Assembly: GCA_900208305.1 (NCBI GenBank)
Contig: OAPG01000002.1
Location: 1,178,001 to 1,242,000, forward strand
Origin: Melanopsichium pennsylvanicum
Taxonomy: Eukaryota > Basidiomycota > Ustilaginomycetes > Ustilaginales
Length of the DNA stretch: 64,000 nt
Direction of reading: 5' to 3'
Part shown: positions 30,138 to 39,649 of the stretch, piece by piece
How positions within the stretch are numbered: the first letter of the stretch is position 1
Layout of the letters: every line of letters begins with the position of its first letter
Notes under the pieces: model-generated
What the model saw: the letters and a program-made list of their open reading frames with translations, nothing else
Told to the model about the DNA's origin: nothing
Database searches by the model: none
Translations under genes and position numbers: made by a program

Positions 30138-30674
30138 AGATGAGAGTGTAAAGATGGCGTATGTGGAAGACGGAAGAGAAGCGAATAGTTCAAATCTATG
30201 CTATAGTACAGTAAATTTACAGTATTACCTTCAAGTCACAGAGTATCTCGAAAGGGCAACGCAAAAGTAAGCTCCGCATCGGTTTTGGGAAGAATTGCAA
30301 AGTTGAGCTTCTTGATGCCCGCACATAAACGCACTCAAAAAATGGGAAGATCTCGGAGATTTGCCCCGATACCTCTGCAAAATGTACAAGAAAAATTGAG
30401 AGCTGCATGAACGCCTCCAAGCACGCAATCTTGCCCCTTTGATTTTCTAGAAATTTGTTCTCCAGAACGGCGTAGCACTCTTGGTTGGATTTTCGTGTTT
30501 TGCGGGTCAACACAAGACAGTTGGTTAAACACATCTAACGTAAGATCACGAGAGATTCAGCATGTCCTTCGTTCACACAAGCACAAGGAAAATGAAGCAC
30601 GTCCAGTGTAAAACTTGAATGCGCTCCATGATATGACATTGGTTTGAGCAGTCACTGTGTCCATCTTTCACTCA
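30138..30674. other. Intergenic region with paired TACAGTA motifs
   Basis: Carries the upstream flank of the SQOR-mL58 gene and the 3' flank of the PX gene. Two TACAGTA copies (30207, 30218) lie in the sequence AGTACAGTAAATTTACAGTAT. No gene recognised. Confidence 0.5.
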
Positions 30675-33600
30675 CTACCATTTGTACTCGCCCGGCAACC
30701 GCTCGGAGCGCGAACCCTGTCTATCGCCACCCCTTGGCGTCGCAAACGGTGACGAGACGTATGACGTCGGAGAGGCGGTCGAATTCAAGTCCATATCCTG
30801 CAAGCTGTTTGCCAGTCTCTCGCCGCTGTTAGACATTTGCAGAGCTCGGGATTCACCCCCTTGCCCTTGCGATGATGTGTATGGGTCGTAGCTGGCCGAA
30901 CGGAAGCTCGAAGCACTGGCAGTCCTAGCCGGGCGTAGCAGCGGGCGCACCATCTCGACAAAGAGGGGTAGCATCTCGGGGAGAGCCTTCAGTTCAGGTG
31001 CCTTGGGTGCTGGAATCTTTCGTCTCTTGCGAGTCTTCTCCTCACCATGATCTGCATTTGCTAACGCGGCTGGAGGCAGAGGGGGAAGATCTTTCTCGAG
31101 CTGCTTGGGGTTCGCTTGAGTTAATGTGTTTTGGCGCGATGGTGTGGGTCTCCATCGTGGGGCGTCTTCGTCATCCTCCTCCCCGCCATCGCTGTCGCTC
31201 GAAACTTTGCGATTTATTCGAGGTCTTCCATCGTGCTGATCGTCATCAGAGTCTTCCTCATCCGACGTCTCCATCTCCTCTTCTTCCGCCTCAGCATCAG
31301 CTACCTCGCCGGTAAAGATGTCGCCAACACCCAAATTCTCTACCATTGCACCCACGAACGCCGTGTCGTCCTCCTCACTCAGCCCATCTGCCCTGCGCTT
31401 CTTCTCCGCGCCAATCAGCTTCCCTGCAACCCCTGCCACTTCGCGGTCGGCCAACTTGCGACGCAGCTTGAGCTCACGCAGAAACTTGAGCCTATACGCG
31501 TACAGCACAAGTGAGTCGATTTCGTCCAGAGCCCTCTTTCGTTCCTCGCCGCCAGCAGGCAAGCAGATCTCGAGATCGACCTCTCCGATTCCACCCAGCT
31601 GGTCCAGTGCTTTCTCGCCAACCTTCCCAGCTTGTGACACCGCTTCAGCCGATCGCTCGTTGCCTCGTACGAAGTTGATAAACAATTCAATCCAGTGCAT
31701 GAGGCCGTCGAAAAGCCCGGAGCCCTTCGAGTGCACTTGATGGACAAAGGTGTAGAATCTGCCTTCATGCCTTTCCACGAGATCCACAAACACCTGCACC
31801 GTCCTCGTGGGATCTGTGTAGCTGAGCTCTTCGTTCGCTTCCACCGTCTTGATCAAGTCCGTAATGAATGCCTGCATGTCCGATAAACTATCGGCAATAT
31901 TGGCCAGCTTGTACACCTGCGCCAGGGGCGAGTAGAAGATGGTGACCATATCCTTGAGCAGCTCGGCAGTGACACCTTCAAAGATGAGCGAGATAAGCTG
32001 TTCCTTGTCACGCTTGCGAGTCAGCATCTTGATGAGGACATGCAGATCCTCGTACAGCCATGCATCGTCGTCTTGGGGGCCTTCGTCCTCGAGGTCAGGA
32101 TTCTTGAGACCACGGCGGTACTCTTTGTACACTTCGTAGGCTTGACTTGCTTTGACGACACGGTGGATTTGATTGCGATCGAGAGCGGGGGCCTCGGGGG
32201 AGCGAAGGATGGTGGTGAGCAAATCCAGACGCTCCTCTTCCGCATCTTGGCGGTACAGAGCTTGAATCTCGGATGGCGCATAGACAAACTGGCGCACCTT
32301 GTCGCAGATGGTGGCATCGTTCACTTTTGCCGAGATGGCAGCACATACTTCGTCGAGCTCGCGCACCTCGTCTTGGAGGCTGCTGGAGAACATGCGCTGC
32401 AGCAGACTACGCTGGCCGAACGGCTGGGCGAGGAAGATGTCTAGCACGCCTCTGACCATTGCCATGGGATTCGAGATGCGCAGAATGCCACGAAGCATAA
32501 AGTAGGGCATCATACCGTGCATACGTTTCATCTGCGAAAAAATCTCGGATGAATTATCGCTGCCCATAAAGATCTGGAAGATGGTCGAAGCAAGGCTGAT
32601 GCGCGCCCACTTGAGCAGCGCTTTGTACTTTTCAGGAAGATCTTGGATGCGAGGTGTTGACTTGATGGTAGCAAAAATGCGGGTTAGTCCATCGTGCTGA
32701 ACCAAATCCTGCTTGAACTCTTTGAGATGCTGCTGCAGCTCCTGGGCGCGTTTTGCGGCCTCGTCAGAGAAGCGCTTGTGTTCCTCCTCGCGGACGTGAT
32801 CGAGCCCTTCGCGGATTGCGGCGTCTTCCTCTTCAGCGCGGGTGAGTGTGGTCGATCCTGCTGTAAGGAAATCCATGAGTACGGCACTGTCGGTCACAGA
32901 CGGACTGGCGAGAAGCGAGCGAAGGTATGCTCTTAGTGTGAGACGGTTCTTCTCTCGGGCGAGGGGGCCGGTAGGCATGGGAAGGCGTGGCTGAGAGCTT
33001 GTAGAGTCTGTTGACACGCGTGGATCTGCAAAATCTCTGTCGCGCGATCCCGAAGAGGGTGATGGGCCAGTGAGCGGCTTGCGGTAAGGGTCGGAAATGT
33101 CGGTGTTGGTTCGATCTTTGGGTGGGGGAGGACGAACATCCTCGTCGGGATATTCCACGCGCAATGTCTCCGCAAGTCTGGCAAAATCTCCGTAGCGGCG
33201 AGAAACGTAGATATCTGGCTGGCCAAAGCCTCTGCGTGTGCGAATGATGAACTCCTCGTGGGCACGGTTGCGAAGCCTCCCCTTTGTAACGACGGTGCGA
33301 ACCGAGACAACATTGATGTCGAACCCGAAACCAGGAGATGTGGAGGACGAAGTCGAGGCAGCGTCATCATCCAGAGACTTTCGGTTGCTCTTTGGTGAGG
33401 CAGCCGCCCTTCCGAGAGCAGCTTTACGACGAGACTCGACCGCACTCATTTTGAGCCTATCTTGCTCGGATATACGCACAACATCCTCGCCAATATCCTT
33501 TACTTTGATAGCAGAACCCATAAGCAAAACAAAGTATTTCTCGAGCTTGTTTGTGAGCTTGCGACGTTTTGTCGACTCATCTCTGTCGTCCGTACTGCTG

Positions 33601-34019
33601 ATATTCCGTTCGAGAAACTTGTCAAAGAAAACCTGGACTTTGTCCGCAAAGAAGTTGGGTGGCGCTGATCGGAGGAAAGGGAATGTGAGGACGAAATGCT
33701 GGAACATGAACCTGAGTAGAGGCAGGTCGGTTTTGCGAGCTTCGGGTGACGCACGGAACGGTGGACCGAAGGTGGAGAGTGCATCCTTTGTACTAAGCTG
33801 TGCGACCTCTCTCTCCATCTGCAGACGGATCAGGGTCTTTTTGAGGTAATGCGCACGTAATGGAGTGAGCGCATTAGGGTCGGATGCGTTTGCTAGGCCA
33901 GGTATGCTTGCACGAGCAGCTCTGCCAGATATGATTGCATTATCGTTGTTGGCTTGGAATGGTGCCAGAGATGTGCCCGCCGAGGCAAAGGCAGGGTCGT
34001 AGAGAGTTGCCGAGTTCAT
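30675..34019 (-). CDS. PX-domain protein of the YPR097W/Lec1 type (PXB-PX-DUF3818)
   Basis: 1,114 residues from the ATG at 34019; the longer frame to 34058 begins at TTG. The N-terminal block (LTPLRAHYLKKTLIRLQMEREVAQL ... RFMFQHFVLTFPFLRSAPPNFF) corresponds to the PX-associated domain, a helical lobe of this family. The PX domain spans about 235-410, with FDINVVSVRTVVTKG, IYVSRRYGDFARLAETL and REKNRLTLRAYLRSLLASP, split by a Pro/Ser-rich loop. The DUF3818-like helical region covers about 440-880 (QPFGQRSLLQRMFSSSLQDEV, HVLIKMLTRKRDKEQLISLIF). The last 230 residues are acidic, Ser-rich and disordered. PX domains bind phosphoinositides, usually PI3P; the yeast relative is linked to lipid transfer and ergosterol homeostasis at membranes. 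The domain order matches a single-copy fungal family. Confidence 0.85.
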   Translation of the reverse strand: MNSATLYDPAFASAGTSLAPFQANNDNAIISGRAARASIPGLANASDPNALTPLRAHYLKKTLIRLQMEREVAQLSTKDALSTFGPPFRASPEARKTDLPLLRFMFQHFVLTFPFLRSAPPNFFADKVQVFFDKFLERNISSTDDRDESTKRRKLTNKLEKYFVLLMGSAIKVKDIGEDVVRISEQDRLKMSAVESRRKAALGRAAASPKSNRKSLDDDAASTSSSTSPGFGFDINVVSVRTVVTKGRLRNRAHEEFIIRTRRGFGQPDIYVSRRYGDFARLAETLRVEYPDEDVRPPPPKDRTNTDISDPYRKPLTGPSPSSGSRDRDFADPRVSTDSTSSQPRLPMPTGPLAREKNRLTLRAYLRSLLASPSVTDSAVLMDFLTAGSTTLTRAEEEDAAIREGLDHVREEEHKRFSDEAAKRAQELQQHLKEFKQDLVQHDGLTRIFATIKSTPRIQDLPEKYKALLKWARISLASTIFQIFMGSDNSSEIFSQMKRMHGMMPYFMLRGILRISNPMAMVRGVLDIFLAQPFGQRSLLQRMFSSSLQDEVRELDEVCAAISAKVNDATICDKVRQFVYAPSEIQALYRQDAEEERLDLLTTILRSPEAPALDRNQIHRVVKASQAYEVYKEYRRGLKNPDLEDEGPQDDDAWLYEDLHVLIKMLTRKRDKEQLISLIFEGVTAELLKDMVTIFYSPLAQVYKLANIADSLSDMQAFITDLIKTVEANEELSYTDPTRTVQVFVDLVERHEGRFYTFVHQVHSKGSGLFDGLMHWIELFINFVRGNERSAEAVSQAGKVGEKALDQLGGIGEVDLEICLPAGGEERKRALDEIDSLVLYAYRLKFLRELKLRRKLADREVAGVAGKLIGAEKKRRADGLSEEDDTAFVGAMVENLGVGDIFTGEVADAEAEEEEMETSDEEDSDDDQHDGRPRINRKVSSDSDGGEEDDEDAPRWRPTPSRQNTLTQANPKQLEKDLPPLPPAALANADHGEEKTRKRRKIPAPKAPELKALPEMLPLFVEMVRPLLRPARTASASSFRSASYDPYTSSQGQGGESRALQMSNSGERLANSLQDMDLNSTASPTSYVSSPFATPRGGDRQGSRSERLPGEYKW

Positions 34020-34058
34020 CTTGGTTGAGTAATTGATGAGAGTGAGGAAGAGCACCAA

Positions 34059-34437
34059 GGCAAGAATACTCGACGCTGGTTATTGAAGTAGGGCCGATTG
34101 GCTGTCGAGAGCAGGCAATGGACGCGAGGGTTGAGCCTTTATCCTGAACTGCCAAGTTTGAAGCGACGGAACAAAAAGCAGTGCGGGTTTGAACGAAATC
34201 GTCAAAGGGAGGTAGCTTGAGATACTCGTAGGGTGTGCAAGCTATGTGCAAGCTATGTGGTACGAAGAAACCAATTGTTTTGCTTCTGGTAGCAACCCCG
34301 CTAAGTGTGATGTCAGTGTGAGTGAAGCTTTTGGCTGTCTCTTTGTGCGGTTGCACAGCTTGCACTCAGATTGTGGAGGGGCCACCTGCCTAAAATTTGG
34401 AAACTCATCATCATCGGTAAATATTAATTGAGGCCGG

Positions 34438-34478
<41 letters not shown>

Positions 34479-34901
34479 ACTGTAATCATAAGCGACAATT
34501 CATTGTGCCTGACTGAGGCTCACAACGTGCCCAAATTCACAGCACTTGTGCACGACCGAGATCTAACGTCTAAAAGTTGCGAAAAAAAAAATGGGGTTCG
34601 GAAGGATTGCCGGCTTCTTAAACGCTCCTTTTTCTTGCCCCGTCAAAAAATATCAGATCAGCGAGAAGCGTCAACGACAGAATTGGGCCGAACCCTCACT
34701 TTCTTGCATCACTTCCCAACAACTGTGTACTGCGCAGTGTAGCGTGACATACCCCATCATATCCGATTCTGATATATTGCCAATTGCGATTGGTTTCTTC
34801 CTCCTTGCTTACCCTCCAAACATCTTGTCGCTCTTCAGTCACATGCTCACTACAAACCGCACCTGGAACCACTCCTTCGAAGGGGTAGTAGACTAGAAAA
34901 G
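34059..34901. other. Divergent intergenic region with a CTG repeat
   Basis: About 840 bases between the PX and KAPA synthase genes. Contains a near-perfect (CTG)n run and otherwise AT-rich sequence. No gene recognised. Confidence 0.55.
34438..34479 (+). repeat. (CTG)n trinucleotide repeat, about 14 units
   Basis: Uninterrupted TGC/CTG array 420 bases upstream of the KAPA synthase start, in non-coding sequence as far as I can see. Confidence 0.9.
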
Positions 34902-36338
34902 ATGGCTCTCGATGGCGAGCTTCAAAAAGTACTCGACGCACGAGCTGCAAAGGGAACGCTTCGCCAGCTCACCGTCTACCCCACCGTTCCTTCATCCTCC
35001 TCATTTCCCTCCTCTTCACCGGCGGCGTTAATAGATTTCTCGAGCAACGACTATCTCAGTCTGGCTACCTCTTCTCGCGTTCGGGCCGACTTCGTGTCTC
35101 TCGTTACTTCGAATACTTTGTTAAGCTCTCAACTTGGCAGTGCGGGCTCTCGACTACTCGACGGTAACTCATCCATCCATGAAACAATCGAGAACGAGCT
35201 CACGCAACACTTTGCATCCTCCACCGCAGGTTTGCTCTTCAATTCGGGTTACGAAGCCAACGTTTCTCTGCTTAGCACTCTTCCGCAGCCGACGGATGTG
35301 GTGTTGTACGATGAGCTTGTGCATGCGAGTGTCCATGATGGTTTACGCAGATCGCGTGTACCCACCCACCTCAAGATCCCCTTCCGACACAGTTCGGCAG
35401 AACACTTGGAAACAGTTCTCAAGCGTTTGACACGGGATGGCTCCCTCACAGCATGTACCACCACCACCACCACCACCAGCAGCAGCACAAGTGGACAAGG
35501 TCGAAACATCTGGTTAGCAGTGGAAAGCGTATACTCGATGGACGGCGATGTGTGTCCACTCAAATCCCTCTTGGACATCATGTCAAAGTACATCCCCAAC
35601 AACCGCATTTGCGCAGTCATCGACGAAGCCCACAGCACCGCACTCTATGGCTTCCAAGGACGTGGGCTTGTCAACGCGCTCAACCTTCAAAACGACGCTC
35701 GAATAACTGCGCGACTGATGACGTTTGGCAAAGCATGGGGAGCTTCGGGAGCCATTGTTCTGTGCAGCAAGATCGCACGTCATTACCTCATCAACTATGC
35801 CCGTCCGCTTATCTTCAGTACGGCGCTTGGGTATCCTCAGCTTGCATCCATCGTTGCTTCGTTCAGGTCCATTCAGGATGGTTCTGCAGAGATCAAGGCA
35901 AGGAAGACGTTTGGCAACAGTAGGAGGCTCGTAGACGGTATCGAGGATGTGATTCAGAAGCAAAAGGTGGGATCAAACAAGAGTGTTGCGCTTCCACCCC
36001 ATCTCCGACCAAAGCGTACAGAAGTGGTGGGAGAAGATGACTTAGTGAGATGGTCAATGCAGCAGCCTTCGCCCATCATCCCATTGTTGACGGATCGGGC
36101 GAGGCAATTGGCAGCACATTTGAGGCAGAATGGCTTGTTGGCGAGGTCGATTTGCTACCCGACGGTGCCCAAAGGCGAGGATAGGGTGAGGATATGTGTT
36201 CATGCCGACAATACATCAGAGGATATCGATCGGTTGATCGAGTGTGTAAGGCGATGGATTGGTGATGATGCGATGGAGCATGGCGGTGGGAGAACGATGG
36301 AGTCTGGGACTGCGCCGTTGCTTGCGTCGAAGCTCTAG
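34902..36338 (+). CDS. BIO6: 8-amino-7-oxononanoate (KAPA) synthase, peroxisomal
   Basis: 478 residues. A fold-type I PLP enzyme of the alpha-oxoamine synthase group: IDFSSNDYLSLATSSRVR at the substrate entrance, LGSAGSRLLDGNSSIHETIE, LLFNSGYEANVSLLSTL, ICAVIDEAHSTALYGFQGRG with the PLP-stacking Asp and His, and LMTFGKAWGASGA with the Schiff-base Lys near 277. These fit BioF, which condenses pimeloyl-CoA with alanine in the first committed step of biotin synthesis. It ends in SKL, a canonical PTS1, so the enzyme should be in peroxisomes, as reported for fungal and plant KAPA synthases. An (ACC)n run inserts a Thr/Ser-rich loop near residues 185-200. No other biotin gene is adjacent. Alternatives such as serine palmitoyltransferase or ALA synthase are unlikely given the short N terminus and the PTS1. 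The symbol follows yeast use. Confidence 0.88.
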   Translation: MALDGELQKVLDARAAKGTLRQLTVYPTVPSSSSFPSSSPAALIDFSSNDYLSLATSSRVRADFVSLVTSNTLLSSQLGSAGSRLLDGNSSIHETIENELTQHFASSTAGLLFNSGYEANVSLLSTLPQPTDVVLYDELVHASVHDGLRRSRVPTHLKIPFRHSSAEHLETVLKRLTRDGSLTACTTTTTTTSSSTSGQGRNIWLAVESVYSMDGDVCPLKSLLDIMSKYIPNNRICAVIDEAHSTALYGFQGRGLVNALNLQNDARITARLMTFGKAWGASGAIVLCSKIARHYLINYARPLIFSTALGYPQLASIVASFRSIQDGSAEIKARKTFGNSRRLVDGIEDVIQKQKVGSNKSVALPPHLRPKRTEVVGEDDLVRWSMQQPSPIIPLLTDRARQLAAHLRQNGLLARSICYPTVPKGEDRVRICVHADNTSEDIDRLIECVRRWIGDDAMEHGGGRTMESGTAPLLASKL

Positions 36339-36507
36339 ACACTACTATCTCATTCCTGAAATGCAAGATCTTTCAGAGGGAAATGCTCATCTTCCTCCTT
36401 AGGCTGTTACACTGAGGGTTGAAGAACGACAGCATGTGATGCGTTTGTGGCGCTGTCTTGTTTCAAAGTCATGTAGCCAAAAGTAAATTTTCCAGCCTCA
36501 CTCGAGC

Positions 36508-37344
36508 TCAGTAATTGTCCGAGCCAGTAGTAGCCGCCGCAGCGCCGCTCCTGATCTGTTGGACAATTGCCTTTGTTCCACTTGCGCCCACCCTCGTAGC
36601 CCCATTTTTCACCATCTCCCGAACCGTCTCTAGGCTCCTCACACCACCGCTTGCCTTGACCTGCTTCTTGCTCCCATCCCAGCCCAGATCGGTCCTGGAA
36701 GCTACTTCGTACATCAACCTTACATCCTCCTTAGTCGCACCTGGTCCACCATAACCTGTACTCGTCTTGACAAAATCCGCTCCAGCGAGGCAAGCAATGT
36801 AGCTGGCTGCCACAATCTCTTGTTTTGTGAGCATGGCTGTCTCTAGGATGACTTTAAGCTTTGCATGATGAGAGTGACATGCTTCGGCGACCGCCTTGAT
36901 GTCACTGTAAACCTCGAGGTATTGTTGCGAACGGAGGAGTCCGATATTGTTGACCATATCAATTTCTTTGGCGCCTTGTTGCACGGCGACCTTGGCCTCG
37001 AGTACTTTGGATGGAGTGATGCTAGATACGAATGGAAAACCGATGACCGAGATCGGAAGAACAGAGGTGCCGGCAAGGTGCTGTGCAACGTAGGGGATCA
37101 TGGAAGAGTTGACACAGACGGTGGCAGTGTTGTATGCCTTGGCTTCTTCGCAGATCGCGCTGATCTGGGTCAGGGTTGCATTGGGAGCAAGCAATGTGTG
37201 GTCAATAAGGCGCGAGACTTGGGCTTCGGTTGTAGGTAGAGTAGGTGTTGGCGTGATAGGTGGAAGCTGATCGAGAGGGGTGGTGAAGGAGGCGAGAAGG
37301 GAAACGATGCCCTCTGCAAGTGATTCCTGAGTGACGGCCGACAT
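36508..37344 (-). CDS. Deoxyribose-phosphate aldolase (DeoC)
   Basis: 278 residues. A TIM-barrel class I aldolase: LIDHTLLAPNATLTQI at the first strand, VCVNSSMIPYVAQHL, EIDMVNNIGLLRSQ, LKVILETAMLT, ADFVKTSTGYGGPGAT with the Schiff-base Lys near 191, and QVKASGGVRSLETV with the second essential Lys near 230. The enzyme splits 2-deoxyribose-5-phosphate into glyceraldehyde-3-phosphate and acetaldehyde in deoxynucleoside salvage, in the cytosol. A 50-residue N-terminal extension precedes the usual start. It is convergent with the KAPA synthase gene (170 bases between stops) and divergent from the TPR gene. Bacterial-like DeoC is common in fungi, so there is no reason to call recent transfer from this sequence alone. 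Confidence 0.95.
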   Translation of the reverse strand: MSAVTQESLAEGIVSLLASFTTPLDQLPPITPTPTLPTTEAQVSRLIDHTLLAPNATLTQISAICEEAKAYNTATVCVNSSMIPYVAQHLAGTSVLPISVIGFPFVSSITPSKVLEAKVAVQQGAKEIDMVNNIGLLRSQQYLEVYSDIKAVAEACHSHHAKLKVILETAMLTKQEIVAASYIACLAGADFVKTSTGYGGPGATKEDVRLMYEVASRTDLGWDGSKKQVKASGGVRSLETVREMVKNGATRVGASGTKAIVQQIRSGAAAATTGSDNY

Positions 37345-37799
37345 TTTAATGACCGTTTGTGTTGGCGCAGGTAGGAGATGGTGGAGAGAAGATCGGTCCT
37401 TAGAGTTTGTATGACAGAAGAAGCTCTGAACCGACTTTGCGGAGAAAGCTCACACAAACACACAAGAGCATGTCGGATGCTCGGCTTTCGACTTCACGTT
37501 AAGAGCCACCAACAGCTGACCCTTTTGGAAAAACAGGTGCTTTCGGACATGTCCGAGCACTGCAATCGGCGATTCAGTCCTCAATATGTAGATTGACTAA
37601 AAGTGGAGATTTTTGAGAAGAAGTTGTTGCAGCAGCAGCCTCAATTACACACACTTTACTTTTGGTGGTTGTGTCAGCCAAACAGGAAATTGACACTAAC
37701 TTGAAGCTTGAACATTCTGTCCGACACTCTTCTTCGTCTCGGTCCATCAGCTTCATCCATCGATCGATCAACGCAGTCAAATTTTGTACCACAGCAACC
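37345..37799. other. Divergent promoter region, 455 bp
   Basis: Between DeoC and the TPR protein gene. CA/GT- and TGC-rich short stretches only; no gene recognised. Confidence 0.5.
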
Positions 37800-39437
37800 A
37801 TGACATCCCTCAGAAGCACCACCTTGACACGCAATTCTATTCGATCGACCATCTTCGCTCAAACTCGAACGGCCCGAGTCTTACCCCGTGCTCGCTCAGT
37901 GCTTCCTGTTCAAACTCGTCAAGCATCAACAGAACCAACCAAGCAGGTAGGAAATGTAGAGACCCCGGGTTTCAAACCGCGCCCTTCAGTATCTGGACCT
38001 GGCGCCGTTCGTGTTGGTACGCTTTTCACCAGTCTCATCGCGCTAGCTGTGGCGGTGACAGGTTATGGACTTTACGAGTACTACACCTCTTTCTCAGCGT
38101 GGCCCGTATCCATTCGAGATGACCTACGAGCAGCGCTAAAGGCACGCAACCGCGGTGACGTTCGTCGAGCCGAATCATACTTTCGAAAAGCGCTTGCCAC
38201 AGCACGCGGCATCAAGGCCGAGCTGAACGAGCCCACGCCCACGCCAAAGGGGAATGCGCCTGGCGACAAGGGTGAGGCCATGTTGAAGATCTCCGGTATT
38301 GCAATTGCACTTGCTGCGCTCTTGGAAGGAGAGGGGAGGGTCGCCGAGGCGTACCAAGTCTTGGAGGATGTTTGGGAGGAACTCATGGAACAAGGCAAGT
38401 ATCGAGCGGTGAGCGCGGACAAAGGGGAGTGGAAGAGGGGGGACAAAGACCGGATGAGGGGAGTACAGATCGCACAGAAACTAGGATTACTTGGGCAATT
38501 GCCAGAGGTACGGATCGTGTTGCTAGAAAAGTTGAAGGAGGAGCGAATGGTTGGTGGGGAAGGAGAGAACAAGAAGGGCATGTTCGCTTTGACAGGTACA
38601 GCCGAAAGCAGAGATCCCGCAGAAAGATGGTTGGTATGGAGCGTGGAAGAACTTTTCCGTCTCGTGCTCCCATCTGACGTGCGTGCTTCTGCTCTCGCAG
38701 CAGCTCGTGCACCTGAATCCTCCAATATGTCTTCTCAAGATGCTCCTGCGCCAGCACCTGCTGCACCGCCCACACTAAAATCTTTGAAACCTCCAACATC
38801 CATCAGCCTTGCTGACTTGGATCTCCCACCGTGGGTGAGCAAGCTCGACCTGCTCGCCTCGATCGAATCCCTGGGCACTTTCTACGCCTCCAAGAACCTA
38901 GCCGAGTACGCTGTACCGCTGTATCTCCAAACGCTTTCGATCCTGCTTCCGCCCAATCCGAGCTCTGGTGGACCTACTGCCAGCGAACGATGCAAAGCCG
39001 GACTCGTCATGAACAACCTCTCCCAACTGCTCTCGGGTAGCAATGTCAAAGATGCCACCAAATGGGCACTAAAGGGTTTGGAGGTGACAGACAAAACCGT
39101 CGCCATGGCAGGTTTCGAAGAACCTACACCACCACCACCACAAACAACCACACCTCAAGACACGAACAAGAGCAAGGGCGAAAGCGGTGCGATCCAAGTG
39201 GTGCAGTCGAGCGAAGAAAGGACCAATGAGGTACGCTTCGAATGCCTGGGAGTCAAACTCACCTTGCTCTACAACTTAGGCGTATTAAGCGATATGGCAG
39301 GAGACAAGTGCCAAGCTAGACTTCATTTTCAGAAAGCTTACGCTTTGGCAGACAAGATCGCAACTCCAACTTTTCAAGTGGCCAAACAAAAGGCGGCAGA
39401 GTCTTTGGCTAGACTCGAACGTCGGTCTGCTAAGTAA
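37800..39437 (+). CDS. Mitochondrial TPR-repeat membrane protein (Mgr3-like)
   Basis: 545 residues from the ATG at 37800; the frame is open to 37662 but only from TTG. The N terminus (MTSLRSTTLTRNSIRSTIFAQTRTARVLPRAR) is a strong mitochondrial presequence. A single membrane segment follows near 80-100 (TLFTSLIALAVAVTGYGLYEYY). The rest is helical with TPR-like units: DDLRAALKARNRGDVRRAESYFRKAL near 115-145, an EGEGRVAEAYQVLEDVWEEL unit near 195, a unit near 350-390 (LGTFYASKNLAEYAVPLYLQ) and a last one near 500-530 (GDKCQARLHFQKAYALAD). The layout (presequence, one membrane span, TPRs) resembles Mgr3, an adaptor of the i-AAA protease at the inner membrane, but I can only call it similar. A Pro/Ala-rich loop interrupts the repeats near 320. 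Confidence 0.78.
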   Translation: MTSLRSTTLTRNSIRSTIFAQTRTARVLPRARSVLPVQTRQASTEPTKQVGNVETPGFKPRPSVSGPGAVRVGTLFTSLIALAVAVTGYGLYEYYTSFSAWPVSIRDDLRAALKARNRGDVRRAESYFRKALATARGIKAELNEPTPTPKGNAPGDKGEAMLKISGIAIALAALLEGEGRVAEAYQVLEDVWEELMEQGKYRAVSADKGEWKRGDKDRMRGVQIAQKLGLLGQLPEVRIVLLEKLKEERMVGGEGENKKGMFALTGTAESRDPAERWLVWSVEELFRLVLPSDVRASALAAARAPESSNMSSQDAPAPAPAAPPTLKSLKPPTSISLADLDLPPWVSKLDLLASIESLGTFYASKNLAEYAVPLYLQTLSILLPPNPSSGGPTASERCKAGLVMNNLSQLLSGSNVKDATKWALKGLEVTDKTVAMAGFEEPTPPPPQTTTPQDTNKSKGESGAIQVVQSSEERTNEVRFECLGVKLTLLYNLGVLSDMAGDKCQARLHFQKAYALADKIATPTFQVAKQKAAESLARLERRSAK

Positions 39438-39649
39438 ACCTTTTAACTTGAAGCATTTGGTTCGAAACTGATTAGAAAGTGTTTGTAAGATCAATATCAC
39501 TCGATTTATACTGCCCATTTTCGCAAAACGAAACATGTGAGCACTTTCAACACAACCAGTCTGTGTAAGAAATGTGAGTTTGGAGGGAATTTCCGATGAC
39601 GCTTCTAATTGTGATTGTGGACAGGTGCCAAGAGAAAAGGAGGGCGGAT

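Noticed and set aside
36508..37344. Recent bacterial transfer of DeoC
   Set aside because: DeoC is widespread in fungi and codon use matches the neighbours; nothing in the sequence supports recent transfer.
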